Shown here piece after piece: positions 1 through 8,248 of a stretch of 64,000 nucleotides of DNA; position 1 is the first letter of the stretch; each line of letters begins with the position of its first letter. The DNA comes from Luteipulveratus mongoliensis (lineage in GTDB: Bacteria > Actinomycetota > Actinomycetes > Actinomycetales > Dermatophilaceae). A model generated the notes under the pieces. That model saw nothing but the letters and a program-made list of their open reading frames with translations. It ran no database searches and was not told where the DNA came from. The stretch lies in assembly GCF_001190945.1 (NCBI RefSeq), contig NZ_CP011112.1:1736001-1800000 (forward strand), given 5' to 3'. The position numbers were made by a program, and so were the translations under genes.

Positions 1-365
1 GCCAGGTCCTCGGACTGGTCGACGACCGACGGCACGATGGCCGCGATGATGCCGCCGATGATCGCGAAGGCGCCGAGGATCGAGCAGGCGGCCGCCAGCG
101 CCGGAGGGAAACCCCGCTGCCGCAGCCACCGGGTCGGCGGCCACAGCACCGTGGACAGGACGAGCGCGAGGATGATCGGCAGGATCGCCACCCACAGCGG
201 TGCGAGGGCACGCTGGAGCAGGTAAAGAGCGAGCAGGATCACGATCGTTCGCAAGGCCCAGCCGGCGCTCCAGCGGAAGCCTCCGCCGATCACATCACCC
301 CGACTTACGGCGCTGGGCGGGGCCGCTGGAGCGGGTGTTTCGTCCGGGTCCAGACGACGGGCCAT
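1..365 (-). CDS. AI-2E family transporter (PerM/YhhT type), N-terminal part
   Basis: This is the N-terminal 121 residues of a membrane permease whose gene continues past the window start. The protein begins MARRLDPDET, has a proline/alanine-rich cytoplasmic head, and then two long hydrophobic segments. Between them lies a WPPTRWL stretch typical of the AI-2E family exporter/permease group (DUF20). An AGGAGAG Shine-Dalgarno sequence lies 6 bases before the ATG at 365. It is divergent from the vWA gene at 439. The family includes AI-2 exporters and Na+/H+ antiporters, so the substrate cannot be inferred. Confidence 0.75.
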   Translation of the reverse strand, partial: MARRLDPDETPAPAAPPSAVSRGDVIGGGFRWSAGWALRTIVILLALYLLQRALAPLWVAILPIILALVLSTVLWPPTRWLRQRGFPPALAAACSILGAFAIIGGIIAAIVPSVVDQSEDL

Positions 366-424
366 GTGAACTCTCCTGGAACTGTGGATGCGCGAGGGAT
401 TCCTCGGGATGAGTGTGTCGCAGG

Positions 425-430
425 TACCGT
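425..430 (+). promoter_or_regulatory. Putative -10 box (TACCGT) of a leaderless promoter
   Basis: TACCGT ends 8 bases before the ATG at 439, and no Shine-Dalgarno sequence is present. This geometry recurs in the window and supports 439 as the start rather than the in-frame ATG codons at 388 or 409. Confidence 0.4.
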
Positions 431-438
431 GTATACCC

Positions 439-2094
439 ATGGGTAAGCACAACGTGGACGCGCCGACGTCTTCTCGGCGGCGTGTCGCGATTGCTGGCGG
501 CGCCGCCATTGCGCTGGTTGCAGGCGGTTTCGGCGTCAGCAAGGCCGTCTCCTTCATGGGCAAGGACGACGGCTCGTGCGCGACCCCCGCCAGCGTCCGC
601 GTGGTCACCACTCCTGAGATGTACAACACGGTGCTCTCGGCTGCTGAGACGGTCGAGTCCGAGGGTGCCACCTGCGCCTCGTACGACGTCGCCGCCCAGG
701 GTTCTGGTGAGACGGCCAAGGCGATCTCGAGCAACGCGGGCGTGCCCGATGTCTGGATCCCGGACAGCACGATCTGGGCGGACAACATCAACGCCAAGCT
801 CGGCGCCGGCTGGGTGACCCCGGGAGAGACGATCGCGACCAGCCCGGTCGTGCTCGGCGTACCCCCGAGCCTGCACGACAACCCCGACCTGCAGAAGCCG
901 CAGACCTGGGCGAGCGTGCTGGCCACCCAGATCCCACTGACGATGATCGACCCCGACACCTCCTCGCCCACGCTGACCTCAGTGGTTGCGGCCAACCAAG
1001 CGGTCTCGGGGCCGGGCCAGAAGGAGAACAAGCAGGACCTGCTGCGCTCCTACCTGCGCCTCAGCCGCTCGCTCAGCACCGAGGAGTCGCTGCAGAGCAA
1101 GGCCAAGGGCAGCAAGGACGTCGCGCGCGCCTACCCCCTCAGTGAGCAGCAGCTGACGGCGTACAACAAGCAGAACAACGCCCAGCAGCTCACGCCGTTG
1201 ATCCCGACGGAGGGCGCCGCGGAGCTCAACTACACCTGGGTGACCCCGGTCCATGGCACCCAGGCGCCGCAGGCAGCGCTCGATGCGCTGCACGAGCAGC
1301 TGGTCTCGGCCGAAGGCAAGAAGGCGCTCAGCGCCGCAGGCTTCCGCGTGCCGGGCGCACCGCTGCCGACCGACACCGGCATCCCGGCTGGGGTCAAGAT
1401 CGTCAAGCGGGCGTCGGCGACCGCGAACCAGAGCGCGCAGCTGGCATGGGAAAACCTCAGCAAGGACGCCCGGATGCTCGTCGTCCTCGACGTGTCCGGC
1501 TCGATGCTCGCCGAGGCCCAGCCCAAGGAGACCCGCATCGACCTGCTGGTCAAGATGTGCACCCAGGCGCTGGACGCGCTGCCGCAGACCACCTCGATCG
1601 GTGGCTGGGCGTTCTCGACCGACCTCGATGGGAAGGGCAAGGACTACAAGGAGCTCGTCCCGACGATCGAGCCGATCGACGGGAGCAAGCAGGGCCTCGC
1701 CCACAAGTCCCAGCTCAAGAAGGCCCTGCAGACCGGTCCGGAGCTGGCCCGGCGCAACGGTGACACCGGCCTCTACGACACGGTGGCGGCGGCGTACCAG
1801 CACGTGCACGACACCTACGACCCGCGCTACGTCAACTCGGTCGTCGTGATGACCGACGGGGCCAACGACGACCCAAACGGCGGTCTCAACCTCCAGCAGG
1901 TGCTGACCAAGCTGCGCGGCCAGTACGACCCCAAGAAGCCGGTCAAGATCGTCACCATCGGTATCGGCGACAAGACCGACCCGAAGGCGCTCAAGGACAT
2001 TGCGGCCGCGACCGACGGCCTGTCCTACACGACCAAGACGCCCGACGAGATCACCGGTGTCTTCGTGGACGCGTTCCTGCGACGCGGGCAGTGA
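439..2094 (+). CDS. Membrane-anchored substrate-binding / von Willebrand factor A domain protein
   Basis: The 551-residue protein has a basic N-terminus (SSRRR) followed by one hydrophobic segment at about residues 14-33, so it is probably a membrane-anchored or exported protein. Residues of about 45-320 resemble a bacterial extracellular solute-binding domain (a VVTTPEMY strand, then VWIPDSTIW). The C-terminal third is a vWA domain with an intact MIDAS motif DVSGS at 351-355, a TGLYDT segment, and MTDG with Asp473. vWA domains bind metal ions and protein ligands. Substrate-binding/vWA fusions are common in actinobacteria but their function is not known to me. The start at 439 is chosen for the leaderless promoter and because the signal anchor follows directly. 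Upstream in-frame ATGs at 388 and 409 are alternatives. Confidence 0.8.
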   Translation: MGKHNVDAPTSSRRRVAIAGGAAIALVAGGFGVSKAVSFMGKDDGSCATPASVRVVTTPEMYNTVLSAAETVESEGATCASYDVAAQGSGETAKAISSNAGVPDVWIPDSTIWADNINAKLGAGWVTPGETIATSPVVLGVPPSLHDNPDLQKPQTWASVLATQIPLTMIDPDTSSPTLTSVVAANQAVSGPGQKENKQDLLRSYLRLSRSLSTEESLQSKAKGSKDVARAYPLSEQQLTAYNKQNNAQQLTPLIPTEGAAELNYTWVTPVHGTQAPQAALDALHEQLVSAEGKKALSAAGFRVPGAPLPTDTGIPAGVKIVKRASATANQSAQLAWENLSKDARMLVVLDVSGSMLAEAQPKETRIDLLVKMCTQALDALPQTTSIGGWAFSTDLDGKGKDYKELVPTIEPIDGSKQGLAHKSQLKKALQTGPELARRNGDTGLYDTVAAAYQHVHDTYDPRYVNSVVVMTDGANDDPNGGLNLQQVLTKLRGQYDPKKPVKIVTIGIGDKTDPKALKDIAAATDGLSYTTKTPDEITGVFVDAFLRRGQ

Positions 2095-2123
2095 GCCTGC
2101 CGGGCGCAAGCCTTCCTGGCCAG

Positions 2124-2129
2124 TAGCCT
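2124..2129 (+). promoter_or_regulatory. Putative -10 box (TAGCCT) before the helicase
   Basis: TAGCCT ends 7 bases before the GTG at 2137, in the spacing expected for a leaderless transcript. The box lies in the 42-base gap after the vWA gene. Confidence 0.4.
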
Positions 2130-2136
2130 CACGAGG

Positions 2137-5100
2137 GTGACGGCTGACCAGACCCCTGGGACTGCGGCCGATGATCGCCTGACCCGGGTCGCTGCGGCCA
2201 CCCGCATCTGGAGCAAGCACCTGGTCGACCTCGGCGGACGCAACACCTTGCTGTGGTATCGCGACCTGCCCACCGGCACCCTCGACATCGGCTCCGCACA
2301 CCCCGCGGGTGTGGCCAAGCTGCTCGCCGGTCATCCCGTACGTCTCTCCGAGCTCGTGCGGGAGGACGGCGCGTACGCCGATGCGTTGCGTCGGGCGCGC
2401 ACCATCCGTGCCAAGACGGTCGAGCTGGCTCAGGAGCGGGGCGTGTCGGCCGGCTTCCTCGCGATGGGGATGGCGACCTGGGACGTGCCTTCGTCGTACA
2501 GCCGGGTCCCGAAGGCGCCGGTGTTCCTGCGCCGGCTCTCCCTGCGACCGGTCGTCGGGGCCTCCAGCGACCTGGTCGTCACCGTGGGTGACGAGGTCGA
2601 GGTCAACGAGGTCCTGCTGTCCTACCTCGAGTCCGAGTGCGGCATCGGTATCGACCCGGTGAAGTTCGGCAACCTCGCCCATGACGGCGACCGCATCGAC
2701 CCGCAGCCGGCGTACGACGCGCTGGTCAAGGTCTGTGAGCCGGAGGTCCCGGGCTTCCGGATCGCCTCATCGCTGGTGCTCGGGACCTTCTCGTACGCCA
2801 AGCTCCCGATGGTCACCGACCTCACCGCCCAGGGTGACGCCCTGGCAGCCCACGACGTCATCGCGGCCCTGGCCGGCGACCCGGACGCGATCGAGGCCGT
2901 GCGGGCCGAGGCGCCCGAGCGCATCGGCGAGAGCATCCTCGACGACGAACGCCTGGTCCTGGACGCCGACACCTCGCAGCAGGCGGTCATCGAGGCCGTC
3001 AGCGCCGGCTCGCACCTGGTCGTGAAGGGTCCGCCTGGCACGGGCAAGAGCCAGACCATCGCCAACCTCATCGCCACGCTCGCCGCCCGCGGTCAGCGGG
3101 TGCTGTTCGTCGCCGAGAAGCGGGCCGCCATCGACGCCGTCGTCGGTCGGCTGCAGCGACGTGGCCTGGACGAGCTGGTGCTCGACGCGCACGACGGCCG
3201 CCCCCACCGCGCCACGCTTGCACAGTCGCTGACGGACACGCTCGACCGAGTGGTGGCCACGGCGGGAGGCACTGGCCCCGCTGTGGACCCGCGGCTCGTC
3301 GACCGTCGGGACCGCCTCATCGACCACCGCCGTGCCATGCACGACTCCCGCCTGCCGTGGGGCGTCACCGTCGATGAGGCGCAGACCGCGATCCTGCAGC
3401 TCGCGTCACTGCCGCACCCGCCGCGCTCCCACGTGCGACTGATCGGCTCCGACCTGCACGGCATCACGGCTCGCCGCCGCGATGAGCTGTCGCAGGATCT
3501 CGAGGACGTGTCGGCGGTGGGCGCCTGGGCCACGGAGGGGGAGCCGGACCCGTGGTTCGGCGCGCGCATCGTCGGCAAGGACCAGACTGACCGCACCCGC
3601 GCGTTGGTGATCCAGCTGGCCACCCACGGGATGGCCGAGCATCGCGCCCGCCTCGACGGGCTCGCCGACCAGGTCGGACTGACGCCGCCCCGCACCATCC
3701 TGGAGGCCGACGACCAGCTCGAGCTGATGAGCAGGGTCTTCCGGACGCTCGAGACCTTCAAGGTGGACCTGTTCGAGGCGCCGGTGGACGAGCTGGTGGC
3801 CGCGACCGGCTCCCGTGCGTACCGCAACGAGCACGGCATCGAGCTCGGCCAGATCGATCGGCGCCGACTGCGGAGCCAGGCGCGCTCGCTGCTGCGCCCC
3901 GGCCGTCCGCCCGCCGACGTGCACGGCGTCCTCGTGCGGGCCGCGGCTCAGCGGCGGCAGTGGCGTGAGGCGAGCGGTCCCGGCTCGCGGCCGAGCGCAC
4001 CGATCGAGGTGCCCGACGTGCAGCGAGCCCACGAGCGTTTTCGCGACCAGCTCGACTGGCTCGCCTCGCGACTCGAAGGCACTGCCGAGGGCAACGATCT
4101 CATCCACGCCGACTTCGACGACCTGCACGACCGGTTGCTACGGCTCGCCGACACGTGCGACCGGCTCGCCGTCGTACCCCAGGTCATCAGCCGGGTCGAC
4201 CGGCTGCGCGCCAACGGCCTCGGCCCGGTCGTGGACGACTTCGCGCGGCGGGGACTGGACGCCGAGCGGGTGCCTGAGGAGTTCGCGTTCGTGTGGTGGA
4301 GCTCGGTGCTCGCCGAGATCGCCGACCGCGACACAACCTATGGCGCACACGACGGGCATCAGCTGCGCCGGATCGAGCAGGAGTACGCCGACAACGACCG
4401 CGCGCACATCGATGCCGGTGTCGCTCGGGTCCAGGACGCGGTCGACGCGCAGATCCGACGCGTGATGACGGACCTGCCCGAGCAGGCCGACATCGTGCGC
4501 GTAGAAGCCGACCGCGCCCGCGGCCACCTCTCGTTGCGTGACCTGCTCGCCCAGGCGCCCGAGCTGATGACCTCGGTGCGCCCCTGCTGGGCGATGTCAC
4601 CGCTCGTGGTGGCCTCCGTCGTACCGCCCGGTCTGTGGTTCGACGTCGTCGTGTTCGACGAGGCGTCACAGGTGCCGCCGGCGCAGGCGATCTCAGCGAT
4701 CTCGCGCGCGAGTCAGGTTGTCGTTGCTGGGGATCCGCGTCAGCTGCCGCCGACGCCGTTCTACATCACGGACACTGAGGGCGACACCGCGCCGACCGAT
4801 CTGCAGGCCGAGGGTGTCGTGTCCGTGCTCGATCTGCTGTCCACGATGCTGCCGACGCAGGAGCTGACCTGGCACTACCGCTCGCACGACGAGCGGCTGA
4901 TCGCGTTCGCCAACGCGCAGATCTATCGCGGCGGGCTGGTGACGTTCCCGGGCACAGCGACGGACGGCGTCGTACGCCTTGATGTCGTCAGCGGTCGCGG
5001 AGACGGCGAGACGTCGACCGTCGAGGTGGACCGGGTCGTGGAGGTGATCCTCGATCACGCGCGCCGCCGGCCCGAGGAGTCGCTCGGTGTCATCACCCTC

Positions 5101-6387
5101 GGCGTGCGGCACGCGCAGCGGGTCGAGGATGCCGTACGCCGGGCGTTCGCCGAGTCGGCCGACCTCGCCGACTTCATCGCCGACCACGACAAGACCGAGC
5201 CGTTCTTCATCAAGCCGCTCGAGCGCGTACAGGGTGACGAGCGGGACGCCGTGGTGCTGTCGATCGGGTTCGGGCGGCAGCCCAATGGTCGGGTGCCTCA
5301 CAAGTTCGGGCCGCTCAACCTCGAAGGCGGCGAGCGGCGGCTCAACGTCGCGATCACCCGTGCGCGGCGGCGGATGACGGTCGTGTCGTCGTTCTCCGGC
5401 GACGAGCTCGAGGTGCCCAAGCTGCGCGCTCGCGGGGCTCAGATGTTGCGCGACTTCCTGCTCTACGCATCCTCGGGTGGCGCGGCGCGTCGGGTGGTCG
5501 GCGAGTCTGGCGCCGGCGAGCACGGCCGGTCGAGTGGCCGGACCGCCGGCGGAGGCGTGTCGAGACCCGCTGACCGGCCGAAGCCCACCATCGTGGCCGG
5601 CCGCAGACGGCTCACCGCCTCGACCGGGAGCGTGCTCGACCGACCGTTCCTGCCCGAGACGCCGCGGCGGCCGGAGACGCCCGTCGTGGCCGAGCTCGCG
5701 CGCCGGCTGCGGGACAAGGGTCTGGTCGTGCACACCAGCCACGGCATCTCGACGCACCCGCTCGACCTGGCCATCGAGGACCCCCTCCGTCCGGGCGAGA
5801 TGCTCGTGGCGGTCGAGACCGACGGCCCGGTCTATGCCGGAACTCCCGGCGTCCGAGAGCGGGACCGGCTGCGGCTGGAACAGCTTCAGCGGCTCGGCTG
5901 GGCGCACGAGCGGGTGTGGGCGGTCGACGTCTTCCGGGACCCGGCACGTGATGTGGCGCGCATCCTCGGCACGGTGCAGTTGGCGTCGCAGCAGCGGGCC
6001 GAGCGGCGCCGCCGTCTTGCGGAGGAGGCGCAGCCGCCGCAAGCCCGTCCGGTCGTCGAGACCGAGGACGACGAGCCCGACGACGTCGACGAGGTCGACG
6101 ACGACGTCGCCGCAGACGCAGCCGCAGACGATGTGACTGACGTGGCCTACGGTGACGATGCGGATGCCCCTGAAGGCGACACGGACGTCGCCGGGGACGA
6201 CCAGGACGAGGATCCGGGGGACGACGAGCAGGACGATGACGGTCCCGCGGACGACGAAGAGGACGGCGAGGAGCCCGCTGACGAGCAGGACGACGCGGAG
6301 CCTGCGGACGCGGATGACATTGCTAGCGAAGAGGATTCGTCTGACGAGGAGTCCGAGTCGGCGCCGCACGAGGAGCGCGGCGCGTGA
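2137..6387 (+). CDS. DUF4011-type superfamily 1 helicase with C-terminal nuclease-like domain and acidic tail
   Basis: This 1416-residue protein carries a complete SF1 helicase core. Walker A GPPGTGKS is at 298-305, Walker B VVFDEAS has D841/E842, the motif III-like GDPRQLPPT begins at 865, and late motifs are ERVQGDERDAVVLS and LNVAITRARRR. The N-terminal ~250 residues match the DUF4011 type that precedes such helicases. After the core, about residues 1178-1290 resemble the Vsr/MTES-type endonuclease-like fold, with a VAVETDG strand after LDLAIED. The last ~110 residues, from about 1307, are a nearly continuous Asp/Glu-rich tail with no predicted fold. Related helicase-nuclease fusions act in DNA or RNA processing and some serve in phage defence; no role is established for this one. 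The GTG start follows a TAGCCT box, and the next gene overlaps by 4 bases. Confidence 0.8.
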   Translation: MTADQTPGTAADDRLTRVAAATRIWSKHLVDLGGRNTLLWYRDLPTGTLDIGSAHPAGVAKLLAGHPVRLSELVREDGAYADALRRARTIRAKTVELAQERGVSAGFLAMGMATWDVPSSYSRVPKAPVFLRRLSLRPVVGASSDLVVTVGDEVEVNEVLLSYLESECGIGIDPVKFGNLAHDGDRIDPQPAYDALVKVCEPEVPGFRIASSLVLGTFSYAKLPMVTDLTAQGDALAAHDVIAALAGDPDAIEAVRAEAPERIGESILDDERLVLDADTSQQAVIEAVSAGSHLVVKGPPGTGKSQTIANLIATLAARGQRVLFVAEKRAAIDAVVGRLQRRGLDELVLDAHDGRPHRATLAQSLTDTLDRVVATAGGTGPAVDPRLVDRRDRLIDHRRAMHDSRLPWGVTVDEAQTAILQLASLPHPPRSHVRLIGSDLHGITARRRDELSQDLEDVSAVGAWATEGEPDPWFGARIVGKDQTDRTRALVIQLATHGMAEHRARLDGLADQVGLTPPRTILEADDQLELMSRVFRTLETFKVDLFEAPVDELVAATGSRAYRNEHGIELGQIDRRRLRSQARSLLRPGRPPADVHGVLVRAAAQRRQWREASGPGSRPSAPIEVPDVQRAHERFRDQLDWLASRLEGTAEGNDLIHADFDDLHDRLLRLADTCDRLAVVPQVISRVDRLRANGLGPVVDDFARRGLDAERVPEEFAFVWWSSVLAEIADRDTTYGAHDGHQLRRIEQEYADNDRAHIDAGVARVQDAVDAQIRRVMTDLPEQADIVRVEADRARGHLSLRDLLAQAPELMTSVRPCWAMSPLVVASVVPPGLWFDVVVFDEASQVPPAQAISAISRASQVVVAGDPRQLPPTPFYITDTEGDTAPTDLQAEGVVSVLDLLSTMLPTQELTWHYRSHDERLIAFANAQIYRGGLVTFPGTATDGVVRLDVVSGRGDGETSTVEVDRVVEVILDHARRRPEESLGVITLGVRHAQRVEDAVRRAFAESADLADFIADHDKTEPFFIKPLERVQGDERDAVVLSIGFGRQPNGRVPHKFGPLNLEGGERRLNVAITRARRRMTVVSSFSGDELEVPKLRARGAQMLRDFLLYASSGGAARRVVGESGAGEHGRSSGRTAGGGVSRPADRPKPTIVAGRRRLTASTGSVLDRPFLPETPRRPETPVVAELARRLRDKGLVVHTSHGISTHPLDLAIEDPLRPGEMLVAVETDGPVYAGTPGVRERDRLRLEQLQRLGWAHERVWAVDVFRDPARDVARILGTVQLASQQRAERRRRLAEEAQPPQARPVVETEDDEPDDVDEVDDDVAADAAADDVTDVAYGDDADAPEGDTDVAGDDQDEDPGDDEQDDDGPADDEEDGEEPADEQDDAEPADADDIASEEDSSDEESESAPHEERGA

Positions 6388-6638
6388 CTGAGGAGGAGCC
6401 ACCCGGCCTTCCCGATGACCAGGATCCAGTGATGTCGGGCGACGGGACCGAGAGCGCGGACAGGCGGCGCCGTCAAAGCCGCCGGGCGACGCGGAAGGCT
6501 ACGGGTGGTGTCGATCAGGTCGGCGGCCGACCGGATCAGACCGACGACGATCTCGACCCGGACGAGTCGAACGACCAGAGGAAGGACTCGCCGCAGGACC
6601 GCTGGCTGCACGAGCAGCGCCCACCCCACTGGGAGTGA
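6384..6638 (+). CDS. Small charged protein coupled to the helicase (EQRPPHW C-terminus)
   Basis: The 84-residue protein starts at a GTG that overlaps the helicase stop codon (GTGA), so translation is probably coupled. Its sequence is hydrophilic and looks disordered. It has an acidic start (TEEEPPGLPDD), an Arg-rich middle (RRRRQSRRATRK), and then an Asp-rich segment. It ends in DRWLHEQRPPHWE. I recall similar EQRPPHW termini in other actinobacterial small proteins, so this looks like a short conserved motif rather than noise. The basic middle could contact nucleic acid or the acidic helicase tail, but this is inference. No enzyme motif is present. Confidence 0.6.
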   Translation: MTEEEPPGLPDDQDPVMSGDGTESADRRRRQSRRATRKATGGVDQVGGRPDQTDDDLDPDESNDQRKDSPQDRWLHEQRPPHWE

Positions 6639-6711
6639 CCCGCGCATCGCGCCAGTCCGGGTCCGGCCCACGTTCTGGCGCAGCTAGCCTCGCGGGCCCT
6701 TGTTTCCGATC

Positions 6712-6783
6712 GCAAAGTGTCTCGCGTCTTCGCAGATGTCTCCTCTCGTGGAGAGGCATCTGCGAAGACGCGAGGCACTTTGC
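6712..6783. repeat. Long near-perfect inverted repeat (31-bp arms)
   Basis: The left arm 6712-6742 pairs with 6753-6783 over 31 positions, with only two G-U wobbles (6720/6775 and 6739/6756). A 10-base loop region remains, within which CTCTC/GAGAG can form a competing tip. No T-tract follows either arm, so it is not a classic intrinsic terminator. It lies 73 bases after the small gene that ends at 6638. Possible roles are factor-dependent termination, RNA stability, or a non-autonomous element. Confidence 0.75.
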
Positions 6784-6919
6784 AGCTGGGAACCTGGTCC
6801 GAACGTCTCCGCGACCGACCTGTCTCCGACCAACGCAACGGATCCGATGGCCGACCGTGCGGCGGGCCCGCGCGGCGCGATGGGGTGTGGAGCTTCTTCA
6901 CGACTACCCATGCATGCTT

Positions 6920-6953
6920 GAAGGGGCAGGACCTTGATCAGTCCTGCCCCTTC
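6920..6953 (-). terminator. Terminator hairpin downstream of mscL
   Basis: GAAGGGGCAGGAC (6920-6932) pairs perfectly with GTCCTGCCCCTTC (6941-6953) around an 8-base loop. It lies 35 bases beyond the mscL stop codon and can act on either strand. Confidence 0.7.
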
Positions 6954-6958
6954 TTGTG

Positions 6959-6981
6959 CTCGGCTCGAGGTCCGAGCCGAG
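6959..6981 (-). terminator. Second hairpin next to the mscL stop codon
   Basis: CTCGGCTCG (6959-6967) pairs perfectly with CGAGCCGAG (6973-6981) around a 5-base loop. It sits 6 bases beyond the mscL stop, giving a tandem hairpin arrangement with 6920-6953. Confidence 0.5.
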
Positions 6982-6987
6982 AGGTAA

Positions 6988-7344
6988 TCAGCCGCGCGCG
7001 CGCAGCTCGTCGCGGATCTCCGTGAGCACATCTACCTCAGTCTTGCCCTGGTCCTCGTTGTCCATACCCAGACGGGTACGCGCGAGCTGGTAGGGCTTGA
7101 CGACGAAGAAGTAGACCACCGCTGCGAGGATCAAGAAGGCGACCAGCTCGGTCAGCAAGGCGCCGACATGAACATCGCCGGGCGTCCAGTTCGAGAAGTT
7201 GGGCGTGCCACCGGCCTTGCCGATCAGGTCCATGATGACCGTCACGAACGCCTTGACGACAAGCCCGAACGCAGCAGCCATGACGAACGCCACAGCAAGC
7301 TCGACCAAGTTGCCTCGGAGAATGAAGTCCTTGAAGCCCTTCAT
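6988..7344 (-). CDS. mscL: Large-conductance mechanosensitive channel MscL
   Basis: The 118-residue protein begins MKGFKDFILRGNLVELAVAF, the N-terminal helix and first transmembrane segment of MscL. The second transmembrane segment is ELVAFLILAAVVYFFVV. A charged C-terminal helix (LTEIRDELRARG) forms the cytoplasmic bundle. MscL is a homopentameric inner-membrane pore that opens under hypo-osmotic stress to release solutes. Length and layout match the family. An AAAGGA Shine-Dalgarno sequence lies upstream of the ATG at 7344. It is followed by tandem hairpins and is probably monocistronic. Confidence 0.97.
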   Translation of the reverse strand: MKGFKDFILRGNLVELAVAFVMAAAFGLVVKAFVTVIMDLIGKAGGTPNFSNWTPGDVHVGALLTELVAFLILAAVVYFFVVKPYQLARTRLGMDNEDQGKTEVDVLTEIRDELRARG

Positions 7345-7540
7345 GGGGTTCAGTCCTTTGCTTGAGGGGAAATGAATCGGCCCTCAACCTAGCCGAATGA
7401 CCATGCATCAGGAACGATCCGGACGGGCCAGGCGTTGCGTTCTATTTCACAGTGATCTTGGGGCGCGACGCACTGTTTTCTTGTTCTTGGCCCGGCTGTC
7501 ACTCACTTCTCCTGGCTGTGTCCACAGATTCTGGAGTTGC

Positions 7541-8248
7541 TCATGTGGTCGGGCGTAGGGCCAGCAGAACGGCCGTCCCGGGGGACTGGCTGCCGGCCTG
7601 GGCCATCGCCAGTGCACCCGCCACCGAACGGTCCACGGCCAGGAGTACGCCGGGCGGCTGGGCGGCCTGAGCCGCGGACAGCCGGCCGCCATCGGCCTGC
7701 ACGGCGGCGACCGTGCCGACCACGCGAAGGTCGCGTCCCACCTGGCGCCCTGAGGCTGCGGCCCAGGCGTCGACGCGATCGCCCACCCGCACCGTCGAGA
7801 TCAGCGACTGGTCGCTGATCGGCACGCTCACCACGACCTGGTCGGCTGCGACGGGCGGCAGCGTGTGGGCGCTCCGCAGTCGAGTCGATGTCACCGGCTC
7901 GCCTGGACTGAGCGGGGTCACCACCGTCTGCCCGACCAGACGCGCGAGGGGCGGACCAGCAGGCAGCGACGCGCGTAGCGGCCACCGCGTGGTCTCGAGA
8001 TCGGCCGCGACCAGACGTTGGCCGGCCGGTATGGCGTGCGCAGCCACCACGACGGCTTTCGTGGGCTCGTCAGCAGGACGCACCGCGCCGATCACACCGA
8101 CGGAGGCCACCGCGACGAGCAGACCGGATGCAGCGCGCCGCCCGCGGGCGCGACGCCAGGCCGACTCACGGCTGTCGCCCTGCCAGGTGTCCGGAAGGAG
8201 CCGCTCCCATCGAGGGCGTGCCACCGGACCGGTCGCCTTGTCGTTCAC
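7541..8248 (-). CDS. SAF domain protein (CpaB/RcpC-like)
   Basis: The 235-residue protein starts at GTG 8248, which overlaps the stop of the MTA phosphorylase gene (GTGA), so the two are co-translated. A basic N-terminal stretch (RRARGRR) precedes a single membrane segment (ASGLLVAVASVGVIGAV). The SAF domain follows (VVAAHAIPAGQRLVAADLETTRWP). The C-terminal part, with DRVDAWAA and GVLLAVDRSVAGALAMAQ, fits the Flp pilus assembly protein CpaB. No tad/flp pilus genes are nearby, so its role here is uncertain. The longer reading frame reaching 8551 is a shadow of the upstream gene. Confidence 0.75.
   Translation of the reverse strand: MNDKATGPVARPRWERLLPDTWQGDSRESAWRRARGRRAASGLLVAVASVGVIGAVRPADEPTKAVVVAAHAIPAGQRLVAADLETTRWPLRASLPAGPPLARLVGQTVVTPLSPGEPVTSTRLRSAHTLPPVAADQVVVSVPISDQSLISTVRVGDRVDAWAAASGRQVGRDLRVVGTVAAVQADGGRLSAAQAAQPPGVLLAVDRSVAGALAMAQAGSQSPGTAVLLALRPTT

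Larger units (their letters stand above)
6639..6987. other. Intergenic region between the helicase pair and mscL
   Basis: This 349-base gap has no credible gene. The predicted reading frames follow the arms of the hairpin at 6712-6783. The gap also holds two hairpins next to the mscL stop (6920-6953 and 6959-6981). The stretch at about 6790-6915 shows nothing I can assign. Confidence 0.7.

Noticed and set aside
979-2682. Long minus-strand open frame of over 500 codons opposite the vWA and helicase genes
   Set aside because: High-GC antisense shadow: Arg/Gly/Leu-rich translation, no domain, and both plus-strand genes are clearly real.
6536-6901. Open frames through the 6712-6783 hairpin
   Set aside because: They exist on both strands because the region is an inverted repeat; there is no ribosome-binding site or protein-like composition.
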